Source of the DNA: Rhynchospora pubera
Lineage: Eukaryota; Streptophyta; Magnoliopsida; Poales; Cyperaceae
Reading direction: 5' to 3'
DNA: 64,000 bases
Assembly (NCBI GenBank): GCA_028095005.1
Contig: CM051459.1
Span: 132,953,657-133,017,656, forward strand
The position numbers were made by a program, and so were the translations under genes. Shown here piece after piece: positions 57,874-64,000 of this stretch (the first letter of the stretch is position 1; every line of letters begins with the position of its first letter). The notes under the pieces were generated by a model that did no database searches, had not been told where the DNA came from, and worked only from the letters and a program-made list of their open reading frames with translations.

Positions 57874-58281
57874 CACCATTTTTTGGTGCCAAAAATTGCC
57901 ACAATTTCATATTTTATCAATATTTAAAAATTTTAAAATTCAAAGACTAAATCTAAACCGTTGATCTTGCTCAGTTTCACGAGCAATTTGTTTCTTTATA
58001 AGTTTTATAAAATTCGGAGTCGGTTTGATAATCGATCAGGCGATCAACAAATGAACGAATCTAGTTAATTATGACAGATTAATTCTAATATGTTCATCAT
58101 TTGACCGCTTGATCGATTATCAAACGGACTCTAAATTTTAGAAAACTTATATAGAAACGTATCGCTCGTTAAATTGAACAAGATCAACGATTTAGATTCA
58201 ACATTTGAATTTTAAAAATTTTAAATATTGATAAAATATGAAGTTGTGTGGTAACTTGTGGCGCCAAAAAATGGTGACAGT
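57874..58281. mobile_element. Foldback Mutator-like MITE, 408 bp, TSD GAAACGCTGC
   Basis: Perfect 10-bp direct repeats GAAACGCTGC flank it (57864-57873 and 58282-58291). The ends CACCATTTTTTGGTGCC and, inverted, CACCATTTTTTGGCGCC match, and the arms pair through to a centre near 58075. The core with GTTGATCTTGCTCAGTTTCA and AATTAACTAGATTCGTTCAT (as read on one strand or the other) is shared with the 15912 and 35938 elements, but the ends differ. Confidence 0.88.
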
Positions 58282-58391
58282 GAAACGCTGCTCATTTCTT
58301 TAAGATTGTTTGCCACATATTTCTCACTTACACTTTTGCCTGAACTTGTTTCGCTGTCTTTTCTCAGCTTGGCTTTTGACATCATACTCAA

Positions 58392-58701
58392 TTTTTTTTT
58401 TTGAAATAAAAATGGAGTTCAAAACCCCCACCTTTCTATTAAAATTTAAAAGAAGTCAATACAAAAATCTTTTAGCCAGCGGCTAAAATAAAATGAAATA
58501 AAATAAAAAAAGAAAAAAATACGAACTAAAAGTCCCAGCCGTAAAAACAAAGTAAAAACAACAAAATCTTAAGAGCGTATCAACCAGTGAAATGCAAAGT
58601 CTCCCAAGCTGAGAAGCTCTGAAGAATCAACTCTAGATTAGACAAACTTTTCCCTCTAAAAATCCTTGAGCATCTCTCTCTTCATACAACAAAACAAAGA
58701 A
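58392..58701 (-). mobile_element. Short 5'-truncated LINE, 310 bp, 16-bp TSD
   Basis: Direct repeats TTGACATCATACTCAA (58376-58391 and 58702-58717) flank it. On the minus strand it ends in poly(A) (T-run 58392-58401). The right edge keeps only the last coding bases before the LINE 3' UTR. Confidence 0.85.
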
Positions 58702-58717
58702 TTGACATCATACTCAA

Positions 58718-59135
58718 ATTTGGAATAATTATCCAAGTTGGTCCTCTAATTTAGATATTGTAGAAGAGCTGATTTAGTTAGCTTTGCTATTTTATACTAC
58801 ATTAAAATTAAAAAAACAACCATCAATCATATCACAAATGAAGCACCAAAATTTTGGTGTCAATATCGCCCATGAAAAAAATAATACGAATGATAGTAAT
58901 TTGTACTTATTAAAATAAATATATATATATAGATACAGATCGTACAATTCAACACCATAAATATCAATATGAGGTTTTATTATTGATACTATACTTGCTT
59001 TATATATAGTACAATTCTGTAAAGTATATTTATTTATTAGATAAAGTAATCGCTTATGTTAGCTATGAAATTAAAAATTATTCAAAAATGATTATATATA
59101 TATATATATAAATATCAAATTATATATATATAGAG
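58718..59135. other. AT-rich DNA with (TA)n
   Basis: No gene. TA dinucleotide tracts at 58919-58930 and 59093-59110 border the palindromic element to the right. Confidence 0.5.
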
Positions 59136-59568
59136 AGAGAGTCTCAATTAAATATCAAATGATTATATAAATATCAAATATCAAACCGCATTGACCGGAG
59201 TCTCAATTAAACCCCGTCAGTTCTCAATTTTGAAAGTTCAAATAACCGATCCAAACCGTCAAATATGATCTCCATATTGAAATCTCCTTGCCAACCAAAA
59301 TTTTCATTTTTTTGTAATTTTTAAGTATTTTTTTTTCGGATTTTAAAAAACAGCAATTTTTGTAGGGTCCAGAACAAATTAGATTAACGATTTTTGAAAA
59401 TCCAAAAAAAATACTTAAGAATTTCAAAAAAATGAAGATTTTGGTCGACAAGGAGATTTCAATATAGAGATCATATTTGATGGTTTGGATCGGTTATTTG
59501 AACTTTCAAAATTGAGTACTGACGGAGTTTAACCGGAGCTCCGATCAATGTGGTTTGATTGAAGGCTT

Positions 59569-59600
<32 letters not shown>
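59136..59600. mobile_element. Palindromic MITE with core related to the 52.6-53.4 kb dimer
   Basis: The arms CCGATCCAAACCGTCAAATA and TTTGATGGTTTGGATCGGTT pair around 59385, and the AAATTTTTAAGTATTTTTTT-type inner sequence matches the dimer. The outer arms (TCAATTTTGAAAGTTCAAAT and inverse, then CCGGAGTCTCAATTAAACC) differ from those of the dimer. It is bordered by GA/CT and TA repeats on both sides. Confidence 0.7.
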
Positions 59601-59632
<32 letters not shown>

Positions 59633-60788
59633 TTAGGAATGACTTTGTCAAACTAAACTAAAATAAGTTACTCAATGTACACAAATGGTCATTGAAATTT
59701 ACTGATGTATGCATTTTTCTTGCAAAAATAAGTTAGGAACATAATACGAACAATTATAAGCCGATCCATCAAATTTATTAAACACCAGTAGATATAAAAA
59801 TTGATTGGGTCGAATCGGTTACACTTTATTATACTTTTGCCTCATCATTTGGGTGGTTAAAAGCAAATCCAATCTTATCTGACATGCTTGGATTCGTAGC
59901 AGACCTGAGTAGGTTACGATTCAGCTTAATCTGATCTAGGTGTAATGAGTAATGTGACATTATTTCATATCATCGTTGATCGGTGTCTTGTGCGAATTCA
60001 AAGGCCAGTGTGTCAGATCGAGATCCTAGCTCTAAAAATTTTTGACATTTTTTAATTTAGCTATATATTTGCCTTCCCATCTATATATACCCACTATGTA
60101 GTTTTAATTTCATAATCACTTTATATTGGGAGCACACTCAACCATTGAAAGGAAAAATAAATCAATAAAAGAACATGTAGTAATAATATTCAAAATGCAA
60201 CGTCGCCGTGTAGAATCACTAAATTGAATAAATCATGCATTATTATAATTTTACAATGTCATTGATTCACATCTCTATATACTAATATAACTCTATATAG
60301 ATTGGTCAAAATGGCTATTTAAACCCCTTATTCCGAATAAGGCTTATTCCGAATAAGGCTTATTCGGGATGTTGCCAAACGTCTTTTGAATAAGTCTTAT
60401 TCCGAATAAGGCTTATTCAAACCCCTTATTCTAATACCACCTCTATGGTGGTATTAGCTCTTATTTGGAATAAGAGGAGAGAGGAGAGAGGAGAGAGGAG
60501 AGAGAAAAGCTTATTCAAAAAGTTGAATAAGCTTATTCCGGCGGTTGCCAAACACACCCGAAATACATAATCAGTAATAGACCCAATAGAATCCCTTTGG
60601 AGTTTGCACTTGACTTGTTACTAAAATCAGGCGATGCTCATCCCATCCCATCCCATCCCATCAGCTCGGTCAAAGCCGCACAACCACGAGTCTCTGAATC
60701 TCCACCTCTCTTGCTCTTTCTCTTCTCTCGCAGTCTCGTTGTGAGGTTCGGTTTCTTGATGTTGACATTTTCTATTTTCTGGTGAAAC
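59601..60788. other. Intergenic DNA with a TTATTCCGAATAAGG repeat region
   Basis: TTATTCCGAATAAGGCTTAT recurs three times in 60330-60415. GTTGCCAAAC occurs at 60373 and 60545, and a GAGAGGA repeat lies at 60478-60510. This is probably one or more small MITEs that I could not delimit. CATCCCATCCCATCCCATC at 60640 is a short microsatellite. No gene. Confidence 0.5.
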
Positions 60789-61572
60789 TGGACTCTCTAC
60801 TACTTTTGCTCATGCCTTTACTCTCCAATTTTTCTAACACTGGTTTAGATGAGGCTATTTGGAAGTTAGATAAGTTAGCAACCTTCTCCACTAGTTCACT
60901 TTACAGGCTTATTACTTCCCACCCCTGCCATGCTTCATCACTGTGCAAACTCTGGAAAATGAAGATTCCACCGAGATTCAAAGTGTTTCTTTGGTTGATG
61001 TTTCAAAACAAAATTGCCACTTTGGATAATTTACAAAGAAGAGGATGAAATTTACCTAACAGATGCATTCTTTGTGGTTTAGATAGTGAGACAGTCCCTC
61101 ATCTTTTCAGCTCTTGTCAGTTCTTCAAAGGTTTAAGAGATTTGTTACTCACTTCTGCAGATGTGATTTCAGTCACTACTGCATCTTCTACTGCATTTCC
61201 TGTGCTCCATACAGCTATTCTACACAGTTCTGCAATTATGGACACTATCAAGGACCTTTTTGTAATTGCCTACTTTGTGACATGGAGAGAAAGATGCGCA
61301 AGGACCTTCAAGGATATTGCTAAACAGCCATCTGATTTGTTACAAGAAGTGCTTTTAGAATGGAATTTCTTTAGGAAATAGCATTTCATTTCTGTCTTTT
61401 TCAGCTTTTTCTTCTCTCCTCCCTTCTTCTTTCTCCCAGGGACCTTTCTGCTCATTTTGTTTTTTGTGTTCTGTTTTTTTTATTCAATTAGCACCTCGCT
61501 GATTTTGTAAACTCTTAAATTTATTTTAATTCAATTAAGATAGAGGCTTGACCTCTATTTTTCTTCAAAAAA
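60789..61572 (+). mobile_element. 5'-truncated LINE, 784 bp, 15-bp TSD
   Basis: The direct repeats ATTTTCTGGTGAAAC (60774-60788) and ATTTTCTTGTGAAAC (61573-61587) differ at one base. A short A-tail (CAAAAAAA) precedes the right copy. The frame 60782-61048, then 61049-61381 after a stop, gives WKMKIPPRFKVFLWLMFQNK, CILCGLDSETVPHLFSSC and TWRERCARTF: the LINE zinc-binding tail, closely related to the fragment at 33 kb. It has one in-frame stop (TGA near 61046) and a changed frame. Confidence 0.85.
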
Positions 61573-61587
61573 ATTTTCTTGTGAAAC

Positions 61588-61896
61588 CACGTAAAAACAA
61601 AAGAAATGCAATGAAAATGAAATGCAATCCGAGTAGTCCTCTATAATCGAAAGCACGAGCTGCCTCGGGGGTGGAAGGTGGGGTTTACATACAACCGGAA
61701 GATTCGAGAGTAAAGGCGGAAAAGACAAGAATACAGCAAGCGCTTTTTCAATATATAATCACCAATTCCCTGATTTTAACTATTAGAGGAATGTCACTTT
61801 ATCAGGAACCAGGGGCTTAATTTGGGATTATTAATTGTTTGTATAGGGCCTGTGCACACCAGGTGTTCAATTAAATTTCCCTGAGAACGATCAACC
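61588..61896 (+). other. Leader region of F-box pseudogene 3
   Basis: A likely leader-exon acceptor TTGTATAG is followed by GGCCTGTGCACACCAGGTGT at 61847, matching the leader of the intact gene. There is nothing else. Confidence 0.45.
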
Positions 61897-63347
61897 ATGG
61901 AACGAGCTCAAAACCCAAAGAGCGGAGGGAAGGACATGATAAGTTGTTTGCCTGATTGCTTAATTCATCTCATCATGTCCTTCCTGACTGCCCAGCTGGT
62001 TGTTCGCACCTGCGTACTCTCTAAGAGATGGAAGAATCTCTGGGCTCCTTTGCCCTTTTTAGATATCGGTGAATTCCAAAGAAACAAATTTGACAAGTTC
62101 AGGGATTTCGTGAGCAGGAGTCTACTGCTCCGCAAAGCCTCTGATTTGCACTAACTCCACCTTTCTTGTCATGAAATGTCTGATTGGCACAGGTATCACA
62201 TGCTCATAGGATACACTACCTATTGGTGCTTTCACTTGTACATCTCTAGTAGATTTTTCATTCTCTTCCTTCACATCTGTGCACAACATCAAGGTTATAA
62301 ATCTCCCGTGCTTGAGACGGTTGCATCCTAAAAGGATAGTTTTATACCATGGATTTGTTCCCAAGTTGTTCTGTGGTTGTCCTATCCTTGAGTTTTTGCA
62401 TCTGGAGAATTGCGGCAGGGAATGTTCTCCTATACACTGTGGGAGCCTAAAATATCTCAAAATAAAAAACTACTATTTGCGTGGAGCAAGGGATAAAAGA
62501 ATGGAATTGATCAACCCTCCTAATCTTTTATCTTTTTGCTACACCAATTGTGCTGACTTATTTGGGCACAAAATGCTTCTAGAGATGCCATCTCTAAACA
62601 GTGCGAGCATTTGTGTCAATAGCTCTGGTAATAGGCAGAATTATGAGCGCAAGAGTAGTATTCTTGTTGGCCTTTCAAATAGCCGGAAGCTCAAATTATG
62701 TGGACGGGGGCTAAAGGTATGCACAAGCTTGTTAAGATTCCTCTTCATACCTTTTATTTTTTTTTAAATTCATCTTTGGATCTTTTTTAGACTGTTTCTT
62801 CTATTCTATAAAATGTTTCTTCTATTCTAAATTTTATTCTGCAGCTAGAATCTAAATGTGACCACCAAAACAATTCTTGACTTATTTTATTGTGTCATTA
62901 TATGCTTTGTTTTTTAGAATTTGTATGTGTCTTATTGGTGAAATAAATGTTGTTCTTTCTTGTAGGAATTGCTGAAAAATGAATTAGCAAATTGCTCAGA
63001 GTTTTCAAAAGTGAAGGACTAATTTGTGGATGATCTTTGTTCAAGTTATAATCACAATTTACTTTTTTCTTTCTTGAATCATTTCCATAATTTGGAGAAG
63101 CTTTCAATACAGCAAATTCATCAATGTGTAAGGTGGATTCTTTTTTTTTCAACTTATTATACCAATACTAGAACATTTAGGAAGTCCAAGCCTCAATGGT
63201 TTGGAACACATAATAACAGTTGAAGTTAAATCCTCTAAAAGTGGTAAAAAATTCCCTCAGGTCATGAAGTATTTAGAGAATATCACCGAGAAATCAAGTG
63301 CTCAGATCAACATAATAAGTCTACGCCGCTACTGGCCAGATATGTAG
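61897..63347 (+). pseudogene. F-box/LRR/FBD pseudogene 3
   Basis: The F-box is complete (MISCLPDCLIHLIMSFLTAQ, then LVVRTCVLSKRWKNLW). A TAA replaces the Lys codon after ASDLH at about 62152, and about 60-90 bp of the next region (WILYALKHNL in the intact gene) are deleted. The LRR part reopens at about 62279-62716 (KVINLPCLRRLHPKRIVLYH, CGCPILEFLHLENCG). The exon 2 equivalent (from 62966; NELANCSEFSKVKD) has a TAA where the intact gene has Leu. Exon 3 (to 63347) retains the FBD-like FPQVMKYLENITEKSSAQIN. Splice sites remain recognisable, so the decay is fairly recent. Confidence 0.88.
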
Positions 63348-64000
63348 TTTGATTATCCATGTCCATTATTGTCACTTAATTCTGATAATAATAATTATAA
63401 TAATTATCGTTATTAATATATTATTGCAATAATAAATATTTTTACTATTATATTAATTGTTATTAATAAAATAATCATTGTTGTATCTGATAATTTTTAG
63501 GGTTATTATTACTAATAATTCATTCTTATTCTTATTCCTAGCACATAATACAAGCAATATCTACTTATTCATGACTATGCTAGCTATCCTATCTAGTTTT
63601 AATTCACAAGTTTTATTCACGAACGAGCTATGCATTCTTATCCAGTCCACTTCCAAAATCAGCCATTATTTATCTGTATTTTCTGTTACCACATATCTTA
63701 TTATTATTATTTTTTATAAGTCCTCGTGGGCAATGCTCTTACCATTTTTTTATTTTTTAGGCAAATATAATCTCTCAACGCAGTTTTCACGTTAGCGACT
63801 TGCTTACTAAATCTGTTTAATTTGATGTAAAGCATCTTGACTCTTGAGAGCATTTGCAAACAATACTGTTGCCTTTTTGCGAGACTATCATAGATGTAAA
63901 AAGTTTATGATTATTACATATGTAGTCTCATTAGAACTTGGAAGCCATAATGGCAAAAAGAATCAATCAACTCATAAACATAGTTACAGTAATGAAACAG
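63348..64000. other. AT-rich intergenic DNA at the right edge
   Basis: An (AAT/ATT)n-rich stretch lies at 63388-63475. The 105-codon frame at 63478-63795 is hydrophobic and AT-driven, with no recognisable domain, so I do not call it. Confidence 0.45.

Noticed and set aside
63478..63795. 105-codon hydrophobic frame near the right edge
   Set aside because: AT-driven composition, no domain and no start context.

Overview
The window is nuclear DNA of a flowering plant, most likely a eudicot. It is AT-rich, its genes have GT-AG introns, and the recognisable families are plant ones: a group 3 sulfate transporter (SULTR3 type), F-box/LRR/FBD proteins, a plant-mobile-domain-like protein, CACTA transposons, plant LINEs, a copia relic and many MITEs. 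I cannot name the species. No rRNA, tRNA or CRISPR feature was recognised.

Layout. 1-1050 is the edge of a minus-strand plant-mobile-domain-like gene. About 2.2-9.4 kb is repetitive non-coding DNA that looks like the untranslated parts of LTR retrotransposons. 9925-15545 is a complete CACTA element (TSD TCA) carrying two different DUF4283-like genes and no recognisable transposase; it is built as two head-to-tail units. 15.5-17.98 kb is an old duplicated segment holding two foldback MITEs. 17987-23302 is a second complete CACTA element (TSD CAT) with a minus-strand Ulp1-type protease gene and the 3' end of a transposase. 23.3-26.5 kb contains the partner of the old duplication and more MITEs. 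26695-32749 is a 13-exon SULTR3 gene whose ninth coding exon carries a 49-bp insertion that breaks the frame. 33-36.6 kb has a truncated LINE, an internally deleted copia element and an unknown reading frame split by a MITE.

From 38.4 kb to the right end lies an F-box/FBD cluster: one apparently intact gene (54280-56080), two pseudogenes (38486 and 61897) and one fragment (43650). Between them lies a duplicated segment (copy A 44031-46533, copy B 47140-53701). Each copy serves as the empty site for insertions in the other: a 980-bp unclassified element and an 876-bp Mutator-like element in A; a LINE, a GC-rich MITE and a 2.85-kb Helitron-like insertion in B. That insertion itself contains an inverted dimer of a palindromic MITE.

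Overall, only the F-box gene at 54.3 kb looks like an intact host gene. The sulfate transporter is nearly intact but probably broken. Everything else is transposable elements, their captured genes and decayed duplicates. Exon limits were worked out by hand from splice signals and reading phase. Database homology could not be tested; family names rest on recognised motifs.
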